Assembly (NCBI RefSeq): GCF_024498295.1
Contig: NZ_CP101827.1
Coordinates: 186,001 to 250,000, forward strand
DNA from: Thermocaproicibacter melissae
Lineage (GTDB): Bacteria > Bacillota > Clostridia > Oscillospirales > Acutalibacteraceae
Direction: 5' to 3'
Length of the DNA stretch: 64,000 bases
Notes under the pieces: generated by a model
Told to the model about the DNA's origin: nothing
Seen by the model: the letters and a program-made list of their open reading frames with translations, nothing else
Databases searched by the model: none
Shown: positions 28,020-35,678 of the stretch, piece after piece
Layout of the letters: each line of letters begins with the position of its first letter
Numbering within the stretch: the stretch's first letter is position 1
Translations under genes and position numbers: made by a program

Positions 28020-28730
28020 TCAGCGTCCGCCGGAATCTATGTGATTCTGCGTAGTGTTTCCGGCACGGCGCACTTCTTCCGTGTATTGCTTCATCATATG
28101 GATCTGTTCACGTTGACAATCAAATAAGTATTTACAGAGAATATCAAACTGCTTTCCAGAATTATCAAGGTATTCGCACCCATAGCCGTTCATTGTGCCA
28201 AGCTCCACAGAACTTTTTCGCACAACCTTGCACAGCAGCGACACCACCGTGTCGTAAATGCTCAGGTTCACAATCAGCTGATCACCAACTGACAACTCCA
28301 ACCCACTGACAAAGAACAGACCGCTCAGGCTGATGTCTCGTACTACAATGCGCTCAGGTTTACGGGCGGGCTTGGTTTCGTTCTCAGCTTCCGTAACAGG
28401 TGGGACGAGAATGGCTTCCGCCACCGTGTCTACCTTGACCCGGAAGAAATTTCGCTTTTCATAGTCCATAGCATTCTGCAGGTCCACCACACGCAGCATG
28501 GAATCCGTGGAAAGATACACTTTACCAACTAGGGTCTGAAACCCGAGTCTACTGTTCATCATGCTGATCTTTACTACCGTATTGCAGTGAATAATCGGCA
28601 TTCGGTCTGTGGATTCGATCTGGATTCCGTCCTCCGTAAAGCTGCTGATGTAACCCATTAAAAACAACGAGTTTTTCATGGAACGGACTTCGCACGGCGA
28701 ATGCAGATACTGTTCTGAAATTGGAAGCAT
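28020..28730 (-). CDS. PilZ-domain c-di-GMP-binding protein (YcgR/YpfA-like)
   Basis: The 236-residue product has an N-terminal YcgR-like beta domain (about 5-90) and a PilZ domain (about 93-215). The binding motif is complete: RxxxR as RNFFR near 93-97 and the (D/N)xSxxG box as DISLSG near 132-137. Proteins of this type slow flagellar motors when c-di-GMP is high. It lies between two cheW genes in a SigD operon, so it probably links c-di-GMP level to swimming. A GGGGAGGGGAGG site precedes ATG 28730. Confidence 0.88.
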   Translation of the reverse strand: MLPISEQYLHSPCEVRSMKNSLFLMGYISSFTEDGIQIESTDRMPIIHCNTVVKISMMNSRLGFQTLVGKVYLSTDSMLRVVDLQNAMDYEKRNFFRVKVDTVAEAILVPPVTEAENETKPARKPERIVVRDISLSGLFFVSGLELSVGDQLIVNLSIYDTVVSLLCKVVRKSSVELGTMNGYGCEYLDNSGKQFDILCKYLFDCQREQIHMMKQYTEEVRRAGNTTQNHIDSGGR

Positions 28731-28766
28731 TTAAGCCTCCCCTCCCCAAAAAAAGTAAGGAGAAAA

Positions 28767-29342
28767 TTAATTTCCTTGAGCCTTTTCCTGGACAGAGGCA
28801 TCCACTGCGCTGTCGGTCTTTTCAGCGGCTTTTACGCTGTCTCTGGAGTGATGGGTCAAGACCTTTGCAATATCGAGAAGCATAGCGGTCTCATTCTCGC
28901 TGAGCGTTACCATGCCGCAAACAAAATTCTTGCTTACTGCATTTTTCCCGATGGCATTTCTTCCGAAGAATTTCGGCGAATCACTGATTTGCGCCGAGGA
29001 AACGTCAAGAACATCCCTCACGGAATCCACAATCAAGCCCACCGTCATGTCTTTCTTTTCTACAATGACGATGCTGGTGCGCGTGTCGTAAGGAACTTCT
29101 TCCTTTTGAAAACGCAGGCGCATATCAATGACGGGAACCACTTTCCCGCGAAGATTGATGACGCCCTTTACATAGGCAACCGTATTCGGAATGTATGTAA
29201 TAGGCTGCATTCGGATGATTTCAACCACTTCGGAAGTGGGAATGGTGAAAAGCTGACCGTCTATGAAAAAAGTCAGATATTTCTCGGTATGCAGGTCGGC
29301 AGCCACTGCATTTTCTCTACGCATTTCTTTCAACGTCTTCAT
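28767..29342 (-). CDS. cheW: Chemotaxis coupling protein CheW (copy 2)
   Basis: This 191-residue CheW-domain protein (KGVINLRGKVVPVIDMRLRF near 64-83) has a longer C-terminal tail than copy 1. The two copies are clearly related but not near-identical, so the duplication is old or they serve different receptors. It is the first gene of a SigD operon whose promoter lies about 95 bases upstream. Confidence 0.93.
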   Translation of the reverse strand: MKTLKEMRRENAVAADLHTEKYLTFFIDGQLFTIPTSEVVEIIRMQPITYIPNTVAYVKGVINLRGKVVPVIDMRLRFQKEEVPYDTRTSIVIVEKKDMTVGLIVDSVRDVLDVSSAQISDSPKFFGRNAIGKNAVSKNFVCGMVTLSENETAMLLDIAKVLTHHSRDSVKAAEKTDSAVDASVQEKAQGN

Positions 29343-29437
29343 TCATTTCACCTTTTTCTACTTAGAAATAACGAAAGAAATAACTATGATTTTCGTAACG
29401 GGAACGGAAGATGGCCTCACAATATGTTTACTTAAAT

Positions 29438-29464
29438 ATATCGGTTCAGGGACGGATTTCTTTA
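29438..29464 (-). promoter_or_regulatory. SigD-type promoter of cheW-pilZ-cheW-mcp operon
   Basis: On the minus strand, TAAA (29464-29461), 15 bases, then ACCGATAT (29445-29438) matches the SigD consensus with one accepted variation. The -35 box lies inside the last codons of the upstream FlhB-like gene, so the operon can also receive read-through from that gene. Confidence 0.85.
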
Positions 29465-29829
29465 GCATTTTCTGGGAGATTTATTGGATTTTCGTCGACT
29501 TTTGTCGAGCCTTCTTCCGGAGGCTTTTCCGCAGGGGATCCACGCACGACTTTACCGTTTTGGTCCACGCGGAAACCGAGGAAATAAACGTAGATATCCA
29601 CCACGGCGCGGTAAAGCTCGGGCGGAATCTCCGTGTCACACTGAAGCTGGGAAAGAAGCGTCGCAAGCGAACTGTCCCGGAAAACAGGGACACCGTTTTT
29701 TTCGGCGATGTCGATAATCGTCTGGGCAATATGCCCCGAACCCGAGGCTACGACAACCGGCGCGGAATCCGTTCCGTTATCGCTGTATTTCAGCGCAGCA
29801 GCCTTTTGCAGCCGTTCAAACTGTGACAT
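29446..29829 (-). CDS. Stand-alone FlhB C-terminal-domain protein (YlqH/FlhX-like)
   Basis: The 127-residue product resembles only the part of FlhB after its self-cleavage site: AALKYSDNGTDSAPVVVASG aligns with the sequence just after NPTH in FlhB, and EIPPELYRAVVDIYVYFLGF with the FlhB end. It has no membrane segment and no NPTH. Homologues (Bacillus YlqH, others called FlhX) can partly replace the cleaved FlhB domain. A Glu/Pro-rich tail of about 35 residues follows. It overlaps the upstream FliK-like gene by 14 bases. Confidence 0.88.
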   Translation of the reverse strand: MSQFERLQKAAALKYSDNGTDSAPVVVASGSGHIAQTIIDIAEKNGVPVFRDSSLATLLSQLQCDTEIPPELYRAVVDIYVYFLGFRVDQNGKVVRGSPAEKPPEEGSTKVDENPINLPENAKEIRP

Positions 29830-31210
29830 CGACAGACCTCCTTCTTTCCTTGACTTTCTGAAGGATAATATCCGGAATCTGCGGCTTGCTCTGTGCCGAA
29901 GAAACCCGAACTTCTTCGGGTTCCAAGCCGTTCCGCCTCAGAATGGAAGAGATGCTGTTGCGGATTTCTGAGTTGAAGCTACGGAAGGTCGGAGGACATG
30001 CGAGCTTCATGTTGACCTGCTTTCCCATCAAGCTCACCGAAGCCTCAAACAGGCCGAGATCCTGAATTTCGAACGAAAGATAGATGTTCTTTGGCCCTGT
30101 TACCGCTCTTCTTTGCCCTTTTCCGGCTGTGTCCGGGTCGGTCTTTTCAATCCACATCTGGGCAAACAGGAAACGTCCGTCAATCTGCGCAGGCAGAACC
30201 AAATGAACAAACGGCATAAAGACGCTGCTGTCCAGCAAAAGCGACCGCGTAATGTCGTGGAGAACGGTGCGGTCGATTCCCTCCGCCGCCTTTCCCGTCG
30301 CGGATAGCAGCGAGGTCAGCTTGCTGAGAAACGCTTCCTTTTTGCTGTCGTTTGTCTCGGAAAGCTCTGCGGCAAAAAAGGCTCGCAACATATTGAGCGT
30401 CATCTGCGGCAGGTTCAGTGTGTCCCTGCAGTAGACATACAGCTCGTTGAATTTCGCATTGAGGTTCGCGCGCGTGCTCTCGTTGAGAATTGCCGTGTTG
30501 TTCAGCAGCATGGAGATGGTGTCGCGCGGCTTTCCGATCTCGTTCGTCTTTGCGGCGTATTCGCCGAGCAGCGGAATAATCTTTTGTTTCAAAACAGCAA
30601 GATCGGCGTCCGTGTCGCCGGTCAGTTCCGCAATTAACGGCACAAGCCGCTTCGCGAACGGAAGCGGAATGGTGTATTTCAGCTGTTCAAGGTTTCTGTG
30701 AATGGCTGCGCGGGTTCCAGCGGCATTCTGCACGCCGCTGTATGCCTTCAGAAAATTCGCAACGTGAAGGTCGAACTGCGGGTCGGCTTCCTGTGCGGAA
30801 AGCTGGTCAAGGAACCGGAACAAAGGACCGGTGAACAGGGTCGAGTCTTTGCTTTGTGCCCTGACTTCCTCCATCATTCCGTCCGCGTCTGTGGCGAGCG
30901 CGGAAACAAGTGCCTTCATCGGTTCGGGAATGTTCTGCTCGAAATCAGATATTCCGGCCTGCGAGGCATACTGCGCCGCTGCTGCGTCACCCAGAAGCCG
31001 CATGAGGGTCTGGTCAAGGCCGGGTGTTTGTTCCAACTGGCGAAGGAACTGGTTGAAAACAGAACCACTCAGGAGCAGGTCGGCTGACTGCAAGTTCGGC
31101 TCAGTGGTGTTTCCGGTCTTCGGCACCCGGTTCGCCTCTACCGCTTGGTTGGGCCTTGCTATTTCATTCAGAGTATTAACCGGCGTAGTAATCCGCAGGT
31201 TATCCGGCAT
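29816..31210 (-). CDS. FliK-like / YlqG-like flagellar protein
   Basis: The 464-residue product is the partner of the FlhB-like gene, as ylqG is of ylqH in Bacillus. The N-terminal 340 residues are mostly helices. The C-terminal 110 residues resemble the FliK Flg_hook domain (YLSFEIQDLGLFEASVSLMGKQ, then a helical end). I infer a role in export substrate control together with the FlhB domain, but function is not established. A sigma-A promoter lies about 130 bases upstream, unlike the SigD-type neighbours. Confidence 0.72.
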   Translation of the reverse strand: MPDNLRITTPVNTLNEIARPNQAVEANRVPKTGNTTEPNLQSADLLLSGSVFNQFLRQLEQTPGLDQTLMRLLGDAAAAQYASQAGISDFEQNIPEPMKALVSALATDADGMMEEVRAQSKDSTLFTGPLFRFLDQLSAQEADPQFDLHVANFLKAYSGVQNAAGTRAAIHRNLEQLKYTIPLPFAKRLVPLIAELTGDTDADLAVLKQKIIPLLGEYAAKTNEIGKPRDTISMLLNNTAILNESTRANLNAKFNELYVYCRDTLNLPQMTLNMLRAFFAAELSETNDSKKEAFLSKLTSLLSATGKAAEGIDRTVLHDITRSLLLDSSVFMPFVHLVLPAQIDGRFLFAQMWIEKTDPDTAGKGQRRAVTGPKNIYLSFEIQDLGLFEASVSLMGKQVNMKLACPPTFRSFNSEIRNSISSILRRNGLEPEEVRVSSAQSKPQIPDIILQKVKERRRSVDVTV

Positions 31211-31281
31211 GCGCTTTCCCCCTTCTTTCTTCCCTAAGAATGATATTATGATCCAAAGTGACAGAAACAGACAAAATTTTC

Positions 31282-31308
31282 TAAAAAATCGACTTCACTC
31301 GCCGATAT
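31282..31308 (+). promoter_or_regulatory. SigD-type promoter of cheA operon
   Basis: TAAA (31282-31285), 15 bases, then GCCGATAT (31301-31308) fits the SigD consensus fully. Transcription to the right would begin near 31315 and enter cheA-cheR-cheB. The opposing sigma-A promoter lies downstream of it, so the two transcripts cross. Confidence 0.88.
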
Positions 31309-31338
31309 ATAATGATATAATAATATTATCACAGATAA

Positions 31339-31367
31339 ACTATAATTGTGTTATCTGCACAAGTCAA
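31339..31367 (-). promoter_or_regulatory. Sigma-A promoter of the ylqG-like gene
   Basis: On the minus strand, TTGACT (31367-31362), 17 bases, then TATAGT (31344-31339) is close to the vegetative consensus. Its start point near 31332 lies to the right of the SigD promoter on the other strand, so it transcribes back through it. Confidence 0.7.
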
Positions 31368-31405
31368 GCCGCTAGATGACATAAAATCGAGTGGGAGTGA
31401 TAGAT

Positions 31406-33451
31406 ATGGATAACGGAACAGATTCTATGCTGGATGTCTTCTTATTTGAAAATGACGATCTACTGGAGCATCTGGATGATATTCTGCTTGCATGTGAAAA
31501 AAACAAAGCATTTGACCAAGACAGTATCAACGAGATCTTCCGGATCATGCATACCATTAAAGGTTCTTCTGCCATGATGCAGTTCAACAGCCTGACTGTT
31601 ATCGCTCATAAGATGGAAGATCTTTTTGCCGTCGTCCGCGAAAAGGGTGTGGCAAAAGAGTACATAGAGCCCCTCATCGACATGATGTTCCGCGCCGGAG
31701 ACTTCCTCAAAAGCGAAATGGACAAGGTTCGCTCCGGCCAGCCTCTTACTACTGATATCGGCAATTTGGAGCAGGAAATTAACGATTTTCTGCAAAAGAT
31801 TTCAGGCGCTGCGCCTTCTCCGGAAGCCGCACCTACAGCAGCTCCCGCGGCCTCTTCTTCCGCTGTTGCCGCGCCAGCTGCCCCTGCTGACCTCGCTGCT
31901 GCGGGCGACCTTCTGAACGCGGAAACGCAAAAAGGATTCCCATACGCCGCGCGTGTGTTTTTGGATGAAGAAGCGCAGATGGACAACCTGCGCGCATTTA
32001 TGCTCACAGGGGAGCTCCGCGACGTTGTTCCGGAGTTTGACTATTCTCCGAAAGACATCGACACCAACCCGGCAACGGCCGCTGTGATTGTGCGCGACGG
32101 ATTCTTTCTCTTCTTCCGCACCGAAGCAGACCTCAAGAAGGCTGTTCCGGTCATTGAGAATTTCACCTACACCAAGAGCTACAGCGAGATCATCCCGCCT
32201 GCGGCTCAAAAGAAAACAGAGGGGCCGGCTGCTCCCGCCGCCAATGCGACACGGACTGAGCAGCAGCATACCCCTGTCAAGCAAAGCCTCATTAACGTGA
32301 ACCTCTCAAAGCTCGACACTCTCATGGACCTCATGGGCGAGATTGTTATTACCGAGTCGATGGTTACTTCCAACCCTGCCCTGCAGGCTGCGGGACTTGA
32401 CAACAACTTTGCAAAAGCCACTCGGCAGCTGCGCAAGCTGACCGATGAGCTTCAGGAAATTGTCATGTCCATCCGCATGGTTCCGATTTCCACGGTGTTC
32501 CAGAAGATGAACCGCGTCGTGCGCGACATGAACAAAAAGCTCGGTAAGAACGCCAAACTCGTGCTTGTGGGCGAGGAAACTGAAGTGGACAAAACCATCG
32601 TCGACAGCATTTCTGACCCAATCATGCACTTGGTCCGCAACTCCATGGACCACGGCATCGAAACCCCAGAGGAGCGTCGGCGCGCCGGCAAGCCGGAAGA
32701 AGGCACGGTTACGCTCACGGCGCAGAACACGGGCGGCGATATTCTCATCAGCGTGGAAGACGACGGCCAAGGCATCGACTGCGCCAAGGTGCTCAGCAAA
32801 GCTGAGAAAAAAGGCCTTCTTACTAAGCCGGCCAGTGAATACTCCGAACAGGAAATCTTCCAGTTCCTGCTTATGCCGGGCTTCTCAACGAACGACGTTG
32901 TTACGGAATTCTCCGGCCGCGGCGTAGGCATGGACGTCGTTAAGGATAATGTTGAAAAAATTGGCGGCGAAGTGACAATCACCAGCACCCCCGGAAAGGG
33001 CACAAAGACGACTTTCAAGATTCCGCTGACGCTCGCTATTATCAACGGCATGAAGGTTTCTGTCGGTGACACCATGTTCACGATTCCAATTAAGAACATT
33101 CTGCAGTCTTTCAAAGCAACGAAAGAAAGCATTATGTATGACACCGACATGCGCGAGATTATCAAAGTACGCGAGAAATATTATCCGCTCATCCGCCTGC
33201 ACAAGGCTTACAATCTCGACACAAAAGTTACCGATATTGAAGACGGCATCGTCATCCTCGTGGGTGCGCACGACACTTCGTTCTGCATTTTCGCCGATGC
33301 GCTGCTCGGGGAACATCAGGTCGTTGTCAAGAGCCTGCCTACTTACCTGCAGCAGTTCCGTGCCCGCAAATCCGGCATTGACGGCTGCGCAATTCTCGGT
33401 GACGGCAGCATCAGCCTGATTCTCAATGTACAAAACCTTTACAGAAATTGA
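31406..33451 (+). CDS. cheA: Chemotaxis histidine kinase CheA
   Basis: CheA phosphorylates CheY and CheB in response to receptors. The 681-residue product has the domains in order: P1 with phospho-His H49 (IMHTIKGSS), an Ala/Pro linker (about 137-165), a P2-like CheY-binding domain (about 175-265), P3 dimerisation (about 295-365), P4 ATPase with N box (HLVRNSMDHGIE), G1 (VEDDGQGID) and G2 (GRGVGMDVV), and P5 CheW-like (about 540-680). ATG 31406 follows GGGAGTGA; the in-frame GTG 31391 overlaps that site and is rejected. Confidence 0.96.
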   Translation: MDNGTDSMLDVFLFENDDLLEHLDDILLACEKNKAFDQDSINEIFRIMHTIKGSSAMMQFNSLTVIAHKMEDLFAVVREKGVAKEYIEPLIDMMFRAGDFLKSEMDKVRSGQPLTTDIGNLEQEINDFLQKISGAAPSPEAAPTAAPAASSSAVAAPAAPADLAAAGDLLNAETQKGFPYAARVFLDEEAQMDNLRAFMLTGELRDVVPEFDYSPKDIDTNPATAAVIVRDGFFLFFRTEADLKKAVPVIENFTYTKSYSEIIPPAAQKKTEGPAAPAANATRTEQQHTPVKQSLINVNLSKLDTLMDLMGEIVITESMVTSNPALQAAGLDNNFAKATRQLRKLTDELQEIVMSIRMVPISTVFQKMNRVVRDMNKKLGKNAKLVLVGEETEVDKTIVDSISDPIMHLVRNSMDHGIETPEERRRAGKPEEGTVTLTAQNTGGDILISVEDDGQGIDCAKVLSKAEKKGLLTKPASEYSEQEIFQFLLMPGFSTNDVVTEFSGRGVGMDVVKDNVEKIGGEVTITSTPGKGTKTTFKIPLTLAIINGMKVSVGDTMFTIPIKNILQSFKATKESIMYDTDMREIIKVREKYYPLIRLHKAYNLDTKVTDIEDGIVILVGAHDTSFCIFADALLGEHQVVVKSLPTYLQQFRARKSGIDGCAILGDGSISLILNVQNLYRN

Positions 33452-33508
33452 TAAATCCAGAAATAATTAAACCGTTTTTTCGGGAATCGAAAGGTCGACT
33501 TTCACAGC

Positions 33509-34324
33509 ATGATCCAGCTTACCGATGACGAATTTTCTTGGCTTGTCACCTATATCCGTAATAATTACGGAATCGACCTGAGCAAAAAAAGACTGTTGAT
33601 TGAGGCAAGGATGTATTCCGTCCTTGTAAAGCATGATTTCACGAGTTTTTCCCAGTATTTTTCGTACCTAAAGCAAAACGAAAATGAACTCAACACACTT
33701 CTGAACAAACTGACAACCAACCACACCTACTTTATGCGTGAGCCGAGGCATTTCGACTTCCTGCGCGAGGTCATTCTTCCTCAGCAGCTCAAAGAAAACC
33801 GTGAGCACTCCCTGCGCATTTGGAGTGCCGGCTGCTCCACGGGTGAAGAAGCCTACACGGCCGTTATGACCATGAAGGACTTCTTCCGGCAGTCTCCCGG
33901 GTGGGACACCCGCATTTTGGCAACGGACATTTCAACAAAGGTCCTCGCCGAAGCCCAGCAAAGGGTTTACTCCGCAGAGGACCTTCAAAATCTGCCGGAA
34001 AGCTGGAAGCGCCTTTACTTTACTCAGTCCGATGACGTCTTTCTGCTGAAGGATGAAATCCGCCGCGAAGTAATCTTCCGCAGGCTAAACCTGATGGAGG
34101 ATTTCCATTTTCAGCGGCCGTTCGACCTCATTTTCTGCAGGAACGTCATGATCTATTTCACCAAAGAAGCGAAAGACAGTCTAATCCGCAAATTCTGCAA
34201 CATGCTCAAACCAGGCGGCTACCTCTTTATCGGCCATTCGGAAAATATTCAAAACGAAGTTCCAGACCTCCACTACGTTGAACCGTCTATTTACCAGAAA
34301 GGACGGCTTGATGCGAAGAGATGA
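33509..34324 (+). CDS. cheR: Chemotaxis protein methyltransferase CheR
   Basis: CheR methylates receptor glutamates with S-adenosylmethionine. The 271-residue product has the helical N-terminal domain (about 1-75) with TTNHTYFMREPRHF, the SAM motif (WSAGCSTGEEAYT near 109-121) and the conserved FDLIFCRNVMIYF near 206-218. Its last codons overlap the cheB start (ATGA), so the methylation and demethylation enzymes are made together. Confidence 0.96.
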   Translation: MIQLTDDEFSWLVTYIRNNYGIDLSKKRLLIEARMYSVLVKHDFTSFSQYFSYLKQNENELNTLLNKLTTNHTYFMREPRHFDFLREVILPQQLKENREHSLRIWSAGCSTGEEAYTAVMTMKDFFRQSPGWDTRILATDISTKVLAEAQQRVYSAEDLQNLPESWKRLYFTQSDDVFLLKDEIRREVIFRRLNLMEDFHFQRPFDLIFCRNVMIYFTKEAKDSLIRKFCNMLKPGGYLFIGHSENIQNEVPDLHYVEPSIYQKGRLDAKR

Positions 34325-35379
34325 TCCACAAGAGTACAAGAATTCTCGTTTTGAGTGATTCCGTAATATTTCGGGACATCATCCGGCAAGTGGTAAAAGA
34401 TGATAGCTCCCTTGAAATTTTGCCAGACAACTTCATGCAGGAATCTCCTGAGCAAATTGCGTCGAAAACCCGTCCTGATGTCATCGTCCTCAGTGAGAAC
34501 CCGGGAATGAATTGGAAACTTGCAGACCTTCTGGACCGCTTGCAGCCGTGCGAAGAGACGAATTTTGCACCATGCATCGTCATCGGCGAAGGCTCCCCTG
34601 AAACCGTGCAGACCGTGGGAATCCACGATGCGGAATTCATTCGTCTGCCGACGTATCCGAATTCCGCGGCCTTAAATGCGTTTTCCAAGGAATTTTGCAC
34701 GATTGTGAAGCTGGCTGCCGCTGCTGCGGTCAGCATGCGTATTACGTCCACGAAAGTGACTGCCGCACAGCCTGCCGCAGCGACTGCGACTTCAAACGGA
34801 AAATTTAAATACAACGTCATTGCCATCGGAGCTTCCACAGGAGGAACCGAGGCTACGGCGTCGATTCTGGAAAAGTTGCCCGCCACGATGCCGGGAATCG
34901 TAATTACCCAGCACATGCCGCAGGATTTCACGAAAATGTATGCCGAGCGCCTGAACCGCATTTCAAAACTCAGAATTTCGGAGGCAAAAGACGGCGACCG
35001 AGTTCTTCCCGGAACTGCGCTTGTTGCCCCCGGCGGCATGCAGATGTCCCTCAAAAAAGACGCGAACGGGTATTATGTGCGCTGTGCGCCGGGCGAAAAA
35101 GTTAACGGGCACTGCCCTTCCGTCGGCGTTCTGTTCGATTCCGCCGCAAAATGCGCCGGGAAGGATGCCATCGGCGTTATCCTTACGGGCATGGGGCAGG
35201 ATGGAGCACATGAGCTTCTACACATGCGCGAAGCGGGAGCATTTACCATCGGGCAGGACCGCGATTCCTGCGTCGTCTACGGCATGCCGATGGTTGCATA
35301 CAATATAGGAGCCGTCATGCAGCAGCTTCCTCTCGACCGAATTGCCGAGACGCTGATTCGGCGGATTTCTGAGAAATAA
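34321..35379 (+). CDS. cheB: CheB methylesterase with degenerate receiver domain
   Basis: The C-terminal domain (about 163-350) is an intact receptor methylesterase: S172 (GASTGG), H198 (TQHMP) and D294 (GMGQDG). The N-terminal domain (about 5-110) has a receiver-like fold pattern but lost its chemistry. The acidic pair is SD (S12-D13), the phospho-acceptor position is Ser (S58 in VIVLSENPGM, where VLDxxMPxM is expected), and the conserved Lys-Pro end reads RLP (108-110). CheA therefore probably cannot activate it by phosphorylation. Coupled to cheR by overlap. Confidence 0.92.
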   Translation: MIHKSTRILVLSDSVIFRDIIRQVVKDDSSLEILPDNFMQESPEQIASKTRPDVIVLSENPGMNWKLADLLDRLQPCEETNFAPCIVIGEGSPETVQTVGIHDAEFIRLPTYPNSAALNAFSKEFCTIVKLAAAAAVSMRITSTKVTAAQPAAATATSNGKFKYNVIAIGASTGGTEATASILEKLPATMPGIVITQHMPQDFTKMYAERLNRISKLRISEAKDGDRVLPGTALVAPGGMQMSLKKDANGYYVRCAPGEKVNGHCPSVGVLFDSAAKCAGKDAIGVILTGMGQDGAHELLHMREAGAFTIGQDRDSCVVYGMPMVAYNIGAVMQQLPLDRIAETLIRRISEK

Positions 35380-35466
35380 TTGTGAGACCAAACCCGTAAA
35401 AACGGATATTCAACAAAAATACCTCCTGATGTGGAAAACTGAACGATACTCCACAAACGAGCAGTG

Positions 35467-35513
35467 AAAAAACCTCCTGTTGTAGTATGGGAACTGCAAC
35501 AGGAGGTACTTTT
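35467..35513. repeat. Interspersed palindromic repeat, element A
   Basis: A 14-bp stem (35472-35485 with 35494-35507, one G-T pair, 8-base loop) is preceded by an A run and followed by ACTTTTATG. The arms, ACCTCCTGTTGTAG and CTGCAACAGGAGGT, are almost the same as those of element B at 62284. It can act as a bidirectional terminator between cheB and the xylanase gene. The right arm carries AGGAGG just before ATGCCA. Confidence 0.82.
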
Positions 35514-35592
35514 ATGCCAAAAAATGGATACCTGCATTATTTGTCACGGATACCAGCCGAGATGCTTTGTCGATTCAACAAGAATCCAATCG

Positions 35593-35640
35593 AAATCCCC
35601 CTAATTCAGAATTACTGCATTAGGGGGATTTTGTTGTTTG
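35593..35640 (+). terminator. Intrinsic terminator of cheA-cheR-cheB operon
   Basis: A perfect 13-bp stem (AAATCCCCCTAAT 35593-35605 with 35619-35631, 13-base loop) is followed by a T-rich stretch (TTTTGTTGTTTGTTTTTT). Strong + strand terminator about 215 bases after the cheB stop. Confidence 0.88.
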
Positions 35641-35678
35641 TTTTTTCTATTTGATGAAGCGACAAAATCTTTGCAAAA

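Larger units (their letters stand above)
35380..35678. other. Non-coding gap between cheB and the xylanase gene
   Basis: This 299-base gap between convergent genes holds three palindromic structures: a weak partial copy around 35417-35450, repeat element A (35467-35513) and an intrinsic terminator (35593-35640). A 46-codon frame from ATG 35514 runs through the terminator and looks non-functional. The partial copy (ACCTCCTGATGTGGA) resembles the left arm of element C at 47670, so the gap seems to have collected related repeats. Confidence 0.75.

Noticed and set aside
35514-35654. 46-codon frame after element A with a good ribosome site
   Set aside because: It runs through the strong terminator hairpin at 35593-35631 and has no likeness to a known protein; kept only as a clue to the origin of the repeat.
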